From Engelhardtia mirabilis (GTDB lineage: Bacteria; Planctomycetota; UBA1135; GCA-002686595): a stretch of DNA of 64,000 nt. The notes under the pieces are model-generated. The model made no database searches, was not told the origin of the DNA, and was given only the letters and a program-made list of their open reading frames with translations. The translations under genes were made by a program, and so were the position numbers. This document shows, piece by piece, positions 9,234-17,473 of this stretch. The DNA lies in contig NZ_CP036287.1 of NCBI RefSeq assembly GCF_007748095.1, forward strand, positions 496,001 to 560,000, written 5' to 3'. The stretch's first letter is position 1, and every line of letters begins with the position of its first letter.

Positions 9234-9890
9234 ATGCGCTTCGTCTGTCTCAGCGATACCCACGGCAGCCACGACCGGCTCGAGCTGCCGGCGGGAGATG
9301 TGTTGATCCATGCCGGCGACTTCACGCGCCGTGGGACGATCGACGAAGTGGCAGCGTTCGCGGCTTTCCTCCGCGGTCAGCCCCATCGCCACAAGCTCGT
9401 CGTCGCGGGCAACCACGACTTCCTGTTCCAGGAGCAGCGGACCCTGGCCCGCGAGATCCTGGGCGACGTCCACTACCTCGAGGACAGTGGCGTCGACCTG
9501 GAGGGCGTGAGCTTGTGGGGCTCGCCCTGGCAGCCTTGGTTCCACGACTGGGCCTTCAACCTGCCCCGCGGCGAAGCGCTGGAGCGGGTCTGGGCCGGTG
9601 CGCCGACGGGGGTGGACGTGCTGATCACCCATACACCGCCCCTGGGGACCCTGGATCTGACTCGCCGCGGCGAGCGGGTCGGCTGCGAGAGCCTGGCGGC
9701 GGCGCTGCCGCGCATCGCGCCGCGTTTGCACCTGTTCGGGCACATCCACGAGAGCCACGGCACGGACTGCCGGCACGGTCGACTGTCGGTCAACGCGTCC
9801 CTGTGCGGACGGGGCCTCAGCCTCGAGCACAGGCCGGTCGTGGTCGACCTGGACTCGGACGGCGCGCGCGTTGTCGATGCGCCGGCTTGA
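9234..9890 (+). CDS. Calcineurin-like metallophosphoesterase (MPPED1/2-like)
   Basis: Cytosolic 218-residue phosphoesterase with every metal ligand of the calcineurin fold: D8-x-H10 (SDTHG), D29 (HAGDF), N60-H61-D62 (GNHD), H133 (THTPP) and H170-x-H172 (GHIHE). The compact length and the LPAGDVLIHAGD and THTPPLGTLD stretches resemble the MPPED1/MPPED2 class, which hydrolyses cyclic nucleotides and phosphodiesters in vitro. No signal peptide. It stands alone between divergent and convergent neighbours. The physiological substrate is unknown. Confidence 0.87.
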   Translation: MRFVCLSDTHGSHDRLELPAGDVLIHAGDFTRRGTIDEVAAFAAFLRGQPHRHKLVVAGNHDFLFQEQRTLAREILGDVHYLEDSGVDLEGVSLWGSPWQPWFHDWAFNLPRGEALERVWAGAPTGVDVLITHTPPLGTLDLTRRGERVGCESLAAALPRIAPRLHLFGHIHESHGTDCRHGRLSVNASLCGRGLSLEHRPVVVDLDSDGARVVDAPA

Positions 9891-10084
9891 TCCCGCGATA
9901 CGACGTCTCCGGCGGGATACCTTCGCGACGACTCGGCCGATTCATGGGGTCTGCTCGGGCCCAAAGTCCGGATCACCCGGCATGCCGAACATCGGGGAGA
10001 TCCCTTGGCGCCGGGCCGGCGACCCTTCTGGCCGTGCCGCTCCATCCGCGGCCGGCTCATTCACCGGACCATTCACTGGCCCAC

Positions 10085-10909
10085 TCAGCGGCCCGGCCCG
10101 AGGGCTTCCCGAACGATCGCATTCGCATCCAACTCGACGCAATCCGTGCGCTCGGCGAGGGCGGCGCGCAGGCGGCCCTTGTGCCAGGCGCCGAAGGTGA
10201 TCGCCACCCGCATGCCCCGGCCTCGCACACGGTCGAGGGCCGCGGCGCACAGGGCCCAGTGGGCGTCGTTGATGTTGCTCCAACCACCCAGGCCCAGGGC
10301 GTCGTTGAAGTGTCGGTCGTAGGGGCCGGTTCCGATCTTGACGATCTCGTCGTAACCGTCGGTGTGGATGGTGCGCGGGTCGTCGAGCATCCCCGCCGCC
10401 TGGTGTTCGGCTTCGATCGAGGCGAACCCCGCGTCCGTCTCGGCGGTCTCGCGGGGCTGCGTCACTTCGAGTTCGCTCAGCTTTGCACGCCGGTCATCGG
10501 CCATCTCCCGTGTCCAGGCCGCGCAGGGCACTATCTCGAAGCCCAGCTCGGCCTGCAGGGGGAACAGCACGTCGACGTACTCGGGGAACGCCCGAACGCG
10601 GGGCTCGGTGATGGTGCCCGTGGCTGCGAATTCCGCGGCGGCGGCCTCGAAGCGGTCCGGGGGGATCTCGGTCAGCACCAGGTCCGGCCGCGCAGCGCGC
10701 AGGATCGCCTCGAGCTGCTCCAGACCGTAGAGCTCACTCTCGAGGTGCCCGCTGTGGATCATCCCGAGCACGACCACTTCGGTCGGTTTGCCGCTCTTCA
10801 CCTCGTTGGAGCCACTCCGACAGGCCATCGCAGCCGAGGCAACCAGGCCCAGCGCGAGTCCCTGCGACCAGATGGATGGGACACGAGGCACCTTGGAGTC
10901 ACTTCGCAT
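10085..10909 (-). CDS. Lipoprotein with TraB/ChaN-like domain
   Basis: 274 residues from the ATG at 10909, chosen because it opens a signal sequence ending in a lipobox-like AMAC. After the lipidated cysteine, the chain has VVVLGMIHSGHLES and RPDLVLTEIPPDRF stretches. These resemble the GTxH...E core of TraB/PrgY and ChaN-like proteins, with a late histidine in GAWHKGRL. The call is by motif resemblance only; DUF5694-type proteins look similar. It overlaps the end of the upstream GFA-family gene by 11 bases on the same strand, so the two are probably co-transcribed. Confidence 0.55.
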   Translation of the reverse strand: MRSDSKVPRVPSIWSQGLALGLVASAAMACRSGSNEVKSGKPTEVVVLGMIHSGHLESELYGLEQLEAILRAARPDLVLTEIPPDRFEAAAAEFAATGTITEPRVRAFPEYVDVLFPLQAELGFEIVPCAAWTREMADDRRAKLSELEVTQPRETAETDAGFASIEAEHQAAGMLDDPRTIHTDGYDEIVKIGTGPYDRHFNDALGLGGWSNINDAHWALCAAALDRVRGRGMRVAITFGAWHKGRLRAALAERTDCVELDANAIVREALGPGR

Positions 10910-11318
10910 CCGGCCACTCGCCGTGTCGGGGAAGGTCACTCACGTGCTCGTACCACGGCGCGCGGCTGTCCCAGAAGATGCTGCGCGCCGGGCGGGCGCC
11001 CGGGTCCCCATCGACCCCGCCTGCGGGGACGACCCAATAGCGGCCCGTGGCAGACATGCTCGGCATGGATGACCCGCAGCGTTTGCAGAACGCCGTGGGA
11101 AACTGGGGGTCCGCCTCGAGCACCCAAGTGCCGACCAGATCCTCGCCCGCCATCCATTCGAGCTTGTCCGGCTTCACGAACAGGTTGGCCGCATGGGCAC
11201 TGCCGGTGAATCGCCGGCAACGCGAACAGTGACAGTACTGGAAACCCTGTACCTCGCCGGTCAAGCGGTACCTCACCGCCCCGCACAGGCAGCCTCCTTC
11301 GATCGATCGGTCGCTCAT
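10899..11318 (-). CDS. GFA (glutathione-dependent formaldehyde-activating/CENP-V) family protein
   Basis: 139-residue zinc-binding protein of the GFA fold. The signature cysteines are all present: C10-L-C12-G-A-V-R-Y, C29-H-C31-S-R-C34 and C78-K-R-C81-G. Members include Gfa of Paracoccus and many uncharacterised bacterial paralogues, so a role in formaldehyde detoxification is only a possibility here; no formaldehyde dehydrogenase gene is nearby. The gene starts at the ATG at 11318 and its end overlaps the following lipoprotein start. Confidence 0.88.
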   Translation of the reverse strand: MSDRSIEGGCLCGAVRYRLTGEVQGFQYCHCSRCRRFTGSAHAANLFVKPDKLEWMAGEDLVGTWVLEADPQFPTAFCKRCGSSMPSMSATGRYWVVPAGGVDGDPGARPARSIFWDSRAPWYEHVSDLPRHGEWPDAK

Positions 11319-11640
11319 GTCCCCAGTCTCCGCCGCTCGACGAAGGCTTGCACGGGTGTTCTCGGGCAGCGGCTGGTCTGCTCGAGGGATGGCCTGGGCT
11401 GCCGGCCATCTTCAAGCCCTGCTCGCCAGGATCCGGCCAAGCCCGCGCCCATCACCAGGATTCGCGCCCAGCACGCCCAAACGGCGGCCTGTGGCCGCCT
11501 CTCGCCCGCTGACCGTAGCTTGCGGTCCGAGCCGTCCTCAGGGCGGAGTGAAGCCCCGCCGAGGGGGCGCCCGGTCCACGAGGCACCGCCAGCGGACGCG
11601 TTGGACACACTGGCCGCGGATCCTTGCGACCGTAGCAGGC
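11319..11640. other. Intergenic region without a recognisable gene
   Basis: The 322 bases between the GFA-family gene and the first 165-bp hairpin element show no supported coding region on either strand. Open frames here lack start context, family motifs or planctomycete-like signal peptides. It presumably holds the promoter for the GFA gene on the minus strand. Confidence 0.4.
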
Positions 11641-11805
11641 TAGTGTCCTGGATCAGAAATTCGGCGTCACTGTCCGGAGGTCCGATCGATGCAGGCTAGG
11701 CGCGCCGACGACGCGTATCCGCTGTGATACTCGGAGGAGGCGCTGGCGACGCCAGCGGCGATCGGAGCCCGGGAAGTGACGCCGAATTTCTGATCCAGGA
11801 CACCA
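11641..11805 (-). mobile_element. 165-bp hairpin MITE-like element, copy 1
   Basis: A 165-bp element whose ends are inverted repeats beginning TA-GTGTCCTGGATCAGAAATTC and continuing through CGGCGTCAC. The right end reads as the reverse complement with one change at the terminal dinucleotide (CA for TA). Inside, a second set of complementary arms folds around a GTATC...GATAC stem, so a single strand can form one long hairpin. It matches the copy at 19456-19620 along its full length with only about seven differences, in opposite orientation. The size, terminal inverted repeats, TA flanks and absence of coding capacity fit a non-autonomous MITE, possibly mobilised by an IS630/Tc1-type transposase, which inserts at TA. 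No such transposase is in the window. Confidence 0.75.
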
Positions 11806-11859
11806 GGCTGGGCCCGTGGACCGATGCTTACCTGGCGCCCTACAGCTTGCCCTCCAGTC

Positions 11860-13110
11860 ATGATCTACCCCCGTCGCCACCTCGCCCTCACACTCCCGAG
11901 CGCATCCATCGCGCTCCTTCTGTCGCTCTGGGCGTCGATCGCGACGGCTTCGATCGCGACGGCTCAGGCGACCTGGACCGTGGACGACGACGGACCCGCC
12001 GACTTCTCGAGCGTCGCCCAGGCGGTGTCTTCGGTCGCAGAGGGCGATGTCCTGTTGATCGCGCCGGGCGACTACGGATCGGTGGCCGTCGACAAGTCCC
12101 TGACTTTGTTGGGTGACCCGAAGATCGTCGAACATCCGCGCTTCGAGTACCTGCAGGTACTCGGTGCGGGTGAGATCCGGCTCGCCCAACTCGACGCGGT
12201 CAGCCTCTACCTGTCCGGGATCCCCGGGCGCAGCCAAGTGGAGAACTGCACGACATCCGCAGGGCTGGAGGCCAGGGACGTGGGCGAGTTGTTCGTGCGC
12301 GGCTGCGACTTCGACTCGAGCCTGACGTTCCAGCCCTATGCCGGCACTCCTGGTGCCTTCGTATGGAGCACGACCGGGGCTCCGGCGAGCCGCGCACAGT
12401 TCGTTGACTGCAACCTCTTGGGTGGCAGGGGCACGCCCTTCGACCTCACCTCGGGCAGTGGCGGTGCGGGTCTTTCGACCCAAGGCGCCGATGTCGTCGT
12501 GGCGCGCTGCAGGATCCGGGGTGGCGACGGAACCAACGGTCCCTTCGGCCTCGGGGTCGGCGGGGCCGGCGTGCAGACCTTTGGTGGGTCGGTGGAGGTG
12601 CGCGGTGCCCCCTCCGACTGGATCGTGAGCGGGTCCAACGACTGGCTCCAGGCCCAGGGCCAGGGGAACGCAGTCGTTGCGGGTGGCAATGGAGTGGTGA
12701 CGCTCGTCTCGAGCATCTCGACGGCTGGGCCTCTAGTGGGGGAGGTCGACGTCGTGGTGCCCCGTCCGACCCTCGCCTGGGGCGGTGTGGGTGGCCCCGG
12801 ATCCGCGCGCTCGTTGGAACTTCAAGGACGAGCGGGCAACACGGCCCTGTGGTTCGTCTCTGATCAAGCCGCCTACGACGAGAGCTTTGCCCCGCTCTTC
12901 GGGCTGGCGCTGATCCTCGACCCTGCCAGTTCCTTCGCCAGCGGCTTGGTCCAACTCGCCGGCCAAGGCCAATCCGTCGGGCCGGGCTTCCTGCTCCCCG
13001 CCACTTCGGCCCTCGCCGGCGTGGTGGTCTCGGCCCAAGCCGCGGTGGTCTCGACCCTGGACGGATCGGTGGCTTTCACCAACGGCGACGACCTGCTGTT
13101 GGGGTTCTGA
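11860..13110 (+). CDS. Secreted parallel beta-helix protein
   Basis: 416-residue exported protein. The ATG at 11860 opens a hydrophobic signal peptide ending about ATAQA. The mature N-terminus has the WTVDDDGPADFSSVAQAV motif typical of planctomycete right-handed beta-helix proteins, followed by G/D-rich turns (VAEGDVLLIAPGDYG) and repeating coils. A C-terminal beta domain of about 130 residues follows. The fold resembles pectate-lyase-like surface proteins but no catalytic residues were identified. It lies 54 bases downstream of the hairpin element, which may carry or interrupt its promoter region. Confidence 0.75.
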   Translation: MIYPRRHLALTLPSASIALLLSLWASIATASIATAQATWTVDDDGPADFSSVAQAVSSVAEGDVLLIAPGDYGSVAVDKSLTLLGDPKIVEHPRFEYLQVLGAGEIRLAQLDAVSLYLSGIPGRSQVENCTTSAGLEARDVGELFVRGCDFDSSLTFQPYAGTPGAFVWSTTGAPASRAQFVDCNLLGGRGTPFDLTSGSGGAGLSTQGADVVVARCRIRGGDGTNGPFGLGVGGAGVQTFGGSVEVRGAPSDWIVSGSNDWLQAQGQGNAVVAGGNGVVTLVSSISTAGPLVGEVDVVVPRPTLAWGGVGGPGSARSLELQGRAGNTALWFVSDQAAYDESFAPLFGLALILDPASSFASGLVQLAGQGQSVGPGFLLPATSALAGVVVSAQAAVVSTLDGSVAFTNGDDLLLGF

Positions 13111-13421
13111 GCGAGCGGGCCAGACCCTTCTTCTCGGTAACGTGTCTTCGATCGCTGCCCCTGATCGAGGTGGCGAGCGCTGGGTCACTCGCTCGATCCG
13201 GGCGTCCGAGTCCTCGACGCGTGGGAGGGGCTCGTCGCGGGGAATGGCCTGGTGCGGGCAACTCGACTTCGTGCTCGGGCTGCCGCATCGGTCCTCGAGC
13301 CACCGACGGCCCACGGCACTGAACCCTTTCCCGGGGCCGGAGCCTGCCCGGGGCCGGCTAACACATGGATCCGCCGGGGATCTGTCTAATGAAGCCTGTC
13401 CCCCCGACTCGAAGCGAACCC
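13111..13421. other. Intergenic region without a recognisable gene
   Basis: 311 bases between the beta-helix gene and the HMA lipoprotein gene. A direct repeat CCCGGGGCCGG occurs twice close together near 13335-13360, but I see no gene, clear terminator or promoter. No ribosome binding site stands out ahead of the ATG at 13422. Confidence 0.4.
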
Positions 13422-13736
13422 ATGCGAACCACAGCTCTGATCGTCGCCCTGGGCCTCGGCCTGGCGGCCTGCCGTACCGAGGCCCCGCCCAGTACCCCCT
13501 CGCTCGAGGTCGCCGCCGGCGAGGTCACCGCCGGCCTGGTGCTCGACAAGGTCCCGTGAGGCGGTTGTGCTGCCACCGTGCGTGGCGCTCTGGAACCCCT
13601 CGCGGGAGTTGGTGACATCGACGTCCTCCCGGGCCGCAAGGAGTTCTGGGTGGCCTTCGACCCCGAGCAGGTCGACCTGGCCACGTTGCTCTCGTCCCTC
13701 GAAGCGGCGGGCGAGCCGGCCAAGCCCGCCCAGTAG
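13422..13736 (+). CDS. Candidate selenoprotein: HMA/MerP-like lipoprotein with in-frame UGA (Sec46)
   Basis: Read through the in-frame TGA at 13557-13559, this is a 104-residue lipoprotein. A signal peptide (MRTTALIVALGLGLAAC) has its lipobox cysteine at 17, and a low-complexity linker leads to one heavy-metal-associated domain. That domain has strand AGLVLDKV, then U46-G-G-C49 where MerP/Atx1 proteins have CxxC, helix AATVRGALEPLAGV, strands with FWVAFDP, and helix VDLATLLSSLEAAG. The reading frame is the same on both sides of TGA, no other stop intervenes before TAG at 13734, and the homology-like pattern continues across it. A hairpin suitable as a bacterial SECIS follows (13571-13587). 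The likely role is periplasmic binding of a soft metal or redox chemistry. The alternative is a Cys-to-stop pseudogene. No sel genes are in the window. Confidence 0.7.
13571..13587 (+). promoter_or_regulatory. Putative bacterial SECIS hairpin
   Basis: Eleven bases after the TGA at 13557-13559 begins a stem: GCCAC (13572-13576) pairs with GTGGC (13582-13586), extended by a T-G wobble, around the five-base loop CGTGC. The loop's second base is G and lies 18 bases beyond the TGA. Bacterial SECIS elements recognised by SelB are expected to have a short stem, a small apical loop with G among its first two bases, and a spacing of roughly 16-37 bases; this fits. In GC-rich DNA such a short hairpin could arise by chance, so it supports the selenoprotein call only in combination with the coding evidence. 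Confidence 0.5.
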
Positions 13737-13792
13737 GCGCGGGCCGATTCTCGCCGCGCCGGCAGCTCCACCAGGGTCGACGCCGGTGGGCG

Positions 13793-16144
13793 CTATTCCA
13801 GGGTCCGGCTGTCTCCGTCCGCGAGTTCGATCGTGCGAACCACCGCGGCCGGGTCCCGGGTCTGGCCGTCGCTCAGCTCGAAGCGCCACTCGGCCGGGCG
13901 GAGCGCGGCCAGCTCGAGGGTTTGTGAGGTCGTGCTGTAGTTCCAGCTTCCGCGCCAATCGGCTTCGCCCGGCGGCCGCCAGGACGCGTGGACGAACCAT
14001 TCGCCGCTCCACTCCTTCGGGCGTGCAAGGCTCACGCGCGCGCCGCTGGCAAGGGTCACGAAGACTGGGGTGGCTTGCCCCGCGTGGCAACTCACCGTTG
14101 CGGTCCATGGGGGCAGGCTGCCGGACGCTCCGAACTCGCGGATCGTCAGCTCCACTTCTCCCGCCACCACGTCCAGCGCGTAGCGTCCAGGGGCCAGATG
14201 GGCCGGGCTCGCATCGCCTTCCTGGGCCAAGGCCCCCGGCGGCGTGGAGCGCCAATCCACCGACAGGCGGCGGCTGAACGGGGTGCCCTCCTCGGTGCGC
14301 ACGTCGAGGTCGAGCGTCGCGGTGGCAGGAGCTGGGACCCAATCTTCGCTGTCGGCACCTTCTGGCTCGTCGAAGGCGAGGGACGGATCGAGTTCGAGCC
14401 TGACCGTGGCCACGCCCCGCGCTCCGGTTGCGGATTGAAGTGGCTCCGCGGCCCAAGGGACCTCCGCCGAGCCGGCCTTCACCGTGCCGTAGAACCCGGC
14501 GCGGGCAATCGTGCGGCCGGCCATGGGCGGGAGCATCGCGGGGTCGAGCGCGAAGCTCGCGCCGCCCGCGCCGCCGCCGACCCACTGGCCGTAGTCGACG
14601 ACCTCACCGTCGAGGAAGGTCAGCTCGACCCGGAAGGTCGCTGAAGCCGATTCGACGGGCTTTCCGTCGCGCCGGTCGAAGACCTCCAGCGCTACCCCGA
14701 GCCGTTCGGCAGCCGTCCACTCGACGAAGCGCCCGTCGGCCCGCACCCGCGCGGGGCCGACGATCGACCAGCCGGGATCGAGGGATCGCAGCTCCAGATC
14801 GCCATCGGACAGCCCGCTGAGCTGCAACTCACCGCGAGCGTCGGTGACACCGATGCAGTCCTGGTACTCCGCGGACCCACCGCCGATCCTGGCCCGCAGG
14901 GCCCTCGCCACGACCCGACTCGGACTCACGTGCCCGACGCCGGCGCCGACCGGATGGGCGAGCACTTGAAGTTGCGGGACCGCGAACCCGTCCTCGTCGA
15001 CGACTCGACCGACCAAGCGGTCGCCACCGGAGAGGACGACGGTCAAGCCCGTCTCCGGCCAGGACTCGAGCACACCCTGAAGGCGACGGTTCAGGTAACC
15101 GTTCGCGATGACCCCGAGCTCGAGGTCCCGGTCCACGGCTGCGAGCTCGTAGTCCTTGCGCTCGAACCGAAAGACACCCGCCTCGGTGCTGGTCGTGCTC
15201 GCCACGAACGCGGGGCCGCCGTGACCCGATGCGACCCCTGCTGCCGCCGGTGCGGGCACTAGCAAGACCGTTGCGCCGGCGACCCCGTTGCCGCCTTCAT
15301 CGACGATCGCACCCGTGAGGCCTGCGTTAGCCACCTGTGCCACGGGCAGTGTTCGGGCCTCCACGACCACACGCGACGTCGCGGGGTCCACGGTGGTCAG
15401 GTCGACCGACTCGGCCGGAGCGGCGGGCTGACCGTCCAGGGCCAGGGCCGGCCCCGTCTTGTGGTCGTGCGCGGTCGTCTCCTGCGGTGGCAGGGCCAGC
15501 CACAGCGCGGTCAAGGCCAGAACGGCGGCGAGGAGCGTGGTCGTCAGCTTCATCACAGTCCAAGTTGCGAGGGAGTGGACGAGTGCCGTGCTCGCGCCGA
15601 GGCCGAGCCCAGCGCGCGGTCGGGCCAGGGGAACCAGCAGGGCACACCACGCCCGCCACTCGCGGTCGTGGCGGCTGACCAGCTCCGCACGCAGCAGCTC
15701 GAGGCCGCGCCGCACGCGCCAGCGGACCGTGTCCGCCGGCTTGCCTTCCCGTCGCGCGATCTCCTCCGGTTCGAGGCCCTCGAGGAAGCGCAGCAGGATC
15801 GTCCTGCGGAAGGGCTCCGGCAGGGCTCGCGTTGCCGCCACGACCTGCTCCGCGATCTCGGCCTGCTCCACCAACTCGGACGAGCCGGGTAGTGCCTCCT
15901 CGCGAGCGACGGCGCGCTCGCGCTCGGCGCGACGCGCCTCCCCGCGGAAGCGGCGCGCTGCCAAGTGCCGGGCAACCGCGCGCAGCCACGGCCGGCGCGG
16001 AATCCCGACGGGGCCGGGTCGCTGGAGAGCGGCGACGAGGGTCTCCTGGACCAGATCATCGGCCGCGTGGGCATCCCCCAGGAGCGCCTGGGCCAGGCCG
16101 GTGAGCCAGGTCAGGTCGGTGGCATCGAGGGGCTGGTTCTGCAT
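13793..16144 (-). CDS. ECF sigma factor fused to exported carboxypeptidase-regulatory-like domains
   Basis: 783 residues. Residues 8-70 are sigma region 2 (DAHAADDLVQETLVAAL) and 100-155 are region 4 with a helix-turn-helix (LEPEEIARREGKPADTVRWRV). A single membrane helix follows at about 198-218 (MKLTTTLLAAVLALTALWLAL). The remaining roughly 560 residues are beta-rich and contain repeated carboxypeptidase-regulatory/Ig-like units (GLTGAIVDEGGNGVAGATV; GDRLVGRVVDEDGFAVP). Topology implies a cytoplasmic sigma domain tethered to a periplasmic sensor, so release by proteolysis or direct signalling is plausible. The ATG at 16144 is chosen because sigma region 2 begins immediately after it. No separate anti-sigma gene is adjacent. 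Confidence 0.82.
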   Translation of the reverse strand: MQNQPLDATDLTWLTGLAQALLGDAHAADDLVQETLVAALQRPGPVGIPRRPWLRAVARHLAARRFRGEARRAERERAVAREEALPGSSELVEQAEIAEQVVAATRALPEPFRRTILLRFLEGLEPEEIARREGKPADTVRWRVRRGLELLRAELVSRHDREWRAWCALLVPLARPRAGLGLGASTALVHSLATWTVMKLTTTLLAAVLALTALWLALPPQETTAHDHKTGPALALDGQPAAPAESVDLTTVDPATSRVVVEARTLPVAQVANAGLTGAIVDEGGNGVAGATVLLVPAPAAAGVASGHGGPAFVASTTSTEAGVFRFERKDYELAAVDRDLELGVIANGYLNRRLQGVLESWPETGLTVVLSGGDRLVGRVVDEDGFAVPQLQVLAHPVGAGVGHVSPSRVVARALRARIGGGSAEYQDCIGVTDARGELQLSGLSDGDLELRSLDPGWSIVGPARVRADGRFVEWTAAERLGVALEVFDRRDGKPVESASATFRVELTFLDGEVVDYGQWVGGGAGGASFALDPAMLPPMAGRTIARAGFYGTVKAGSAEVPWAAEPLQSATGARGVATVRLELDPSLAFDEPEGADSEDWVPAPATATLDLDVRTEEGTPFSRRLSVDWRSTPPGALAQEGDASPAHLAPGRYALDVVAGEVELTIREFGASGSLPPWTATVSCHAGQATPVFVTLASGARVSLARPKEWSGEWFVHASWRPPGEADWRGSWNYSTTSQTLELAALRPAEWRFELSDGQTRDPAAVVRTIELADGDSRTLE

Positions 16145-16366
16145 GGTGTTCGCAACGGAGTTCCCGCGCTCCGGTGCCGCGCGAATGGAATGTGGGGAAA
16201 CACGCCCAATGCGATGGCTACACCGTCGCGATCCGGCAGCGACGCGGTTCAACTGTGTCGCCCTCCGCTCTCGGGGCCGGCCAACGAATGTCCGACGCGA
16301 CCCACGCGCCGCGCCCCTGGCACCGCCTCGCAGCGGCGGCCACCCCGGTTGGCGAAGCGCCCGGCG

Positions 16367-17473
16367 CTAGCGGCCCGACGCGACCTGCCGCCGCGCCTCG
16401 TCCAGGATCTCGGCCACGATCACGTTGAGGTCGATGCTCGACAGGGGATCGACCTCGCACTCACCCCGCACCACGTGGCGCAGGTAGGTCCACTCGTCGG
16501 CCCAGGCGGCGGGCAGGGGCGTGGGCGTGACCTGCTCCAGCTCGCCGTCGGGCGCGCGCCGCGCGAGGCTGTTCCACTTGCCGGCGTGGAGCGAGCCCGT
16601 CTCCGAGTGCAGGTCCATCTCCTTGTTGTCGTGGGTCCAGGCCCAGGAGGCGCCGATCACCGCGGTGGCCGTCGGGTAGCGCAGCACGATCGTCGCGTCG
16701 TCGTCGACGTCCGGATAGATCTCGGGCTTGAGCGTGGACGCCGTGGCGGTCACGGACAGGGGCCTCTCCCCATCCATCAGCCACGTGGCCAGCGCCGCGC
16801 CGTAGCAGCCGAAGTCGACCAACGCACCCCCGCCGTTCTGCTCGGGGTCGCAGAGCCAGGCCAGGAACTCCTCGTAGCAGCCGATCTCGCGCGGACCGCG
16901 GTGGCCGTGTCGGAAGACCATGCGCCGGAGCGGTGCGAAGCTGCCGTCGCGTACCAGTGCCGCCGCCGTTCGCAGCGACGGATACCAGCTCGTTTCGAAG
17001 TTGGTGAGCACCTGAACCCCGTGCTCGGTCGCCAGCTCCGCCATGCGCGCGGCAGCTGCGGCGTCGAAGGCCAGCGGCTTCTCGACCAGGGCGTGGACCC
17101 CGCGCGGCGCGCAGACCTCGATCACCGGCAAGTGGTCGGCGATGGAAGTCATCACGCTCACCGCCTCCGGCTGCACCGCGTCGAGCATCGTCGCCGTGTC
17201 GTCGAAGCGGAGCTCGTCGCCCAAGCCGTACTTCGACGCCAGGCGCGAGAAGAGCTCGCGATCGGGCTCGACCACGCCAACCAACTCCAGGTCGTCGCGC
17301 CGCGCGGCGTTCCACAACAGGCCCTCGGCGTGCTGGTGCACCAGCCCGACGACGGCGATTCGCAGGGGCGCGTCCGACTCGGGATCAACCATCGGGGTCT
17401 CAAGGGTCTGGTCGCGTGCGGCCGAGGGCGCAAGCAGCGCCAGGATCGCGAGAGCGAAGGCTCGGCTGCCCAT
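16367..17473 (-). CDS. Exported Gfo/Idh/MocA-family oxidoreductase
   Basis: 368 residues. An N-terminal hydrophobic signal sequence (about 1-20) precedes a Rossmann domain starting LRIAVVGLVHQH near 38-48. The usual GxGxxG is degenerate here, so nucleotide binding may be altered. K132 in EKPLAF is the family's conserved EKP lysine. A C-terminal alpha/beta domain contains a GGGALVDFGCYG motif near 216-227, equivalent to the family's GGG-x-L-x-D-x-G-x-H. Sugar or inositol dehydrogenation is typical for the family, but the substrate here is unknown. It directly abuts the upstream lipoprotein gene on the same strand, implying one transcript. Confidence 0.82.
   Translation of the reverse strand: MGSRAFALAILALLAPSAARDQTLETPMVDPESDAPLRIAVVGLVHQHAEGLLWNAARRDDLELVGVVEPDRELFSRLASKYGLGDELRFDDTATMLDAVQPEAVSVMTSIADHLPVIEVCAPRGVHALVEKPLAFDAAAAARMAELATEHGVQVLTNFETSWYPSLRTAAALVRDGSFAPLRRMVFRHGHRGPREIGCYEEFLAWLCDPEQNGGGALVDFGCYGAALATWLMDGERPLSVTATASTLKPEIYPDVDDDATIVLRYPTATAVIGASWAWTHDNKEMDLHSETGSLHAGKWNSLARRAPDGELEQVTPTPLPAAWADEWTYLRHVVRGECEVDPLSSIDLNVIVAEILDEARRQVASGR

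Noticed and set aside
10040..10090. Short imperfect repeats (CATTCACCGG / CATTCACTGG / CACTCAGCGG)
   Set aside because: Only three degenerate copies in a GC-rich intergenic tail; too weak to call a repeat element or terminator.
13557..13559. TGA as an ordinary stop ending a 45-residue lipoprotein
   Set aside because: The following 58 codons in the same frame complete an HMA domain and the stop sits on the metal-ligand position, so readthrough as selenocysteine fits better. A plain nonsense mutation cannot be excluded.
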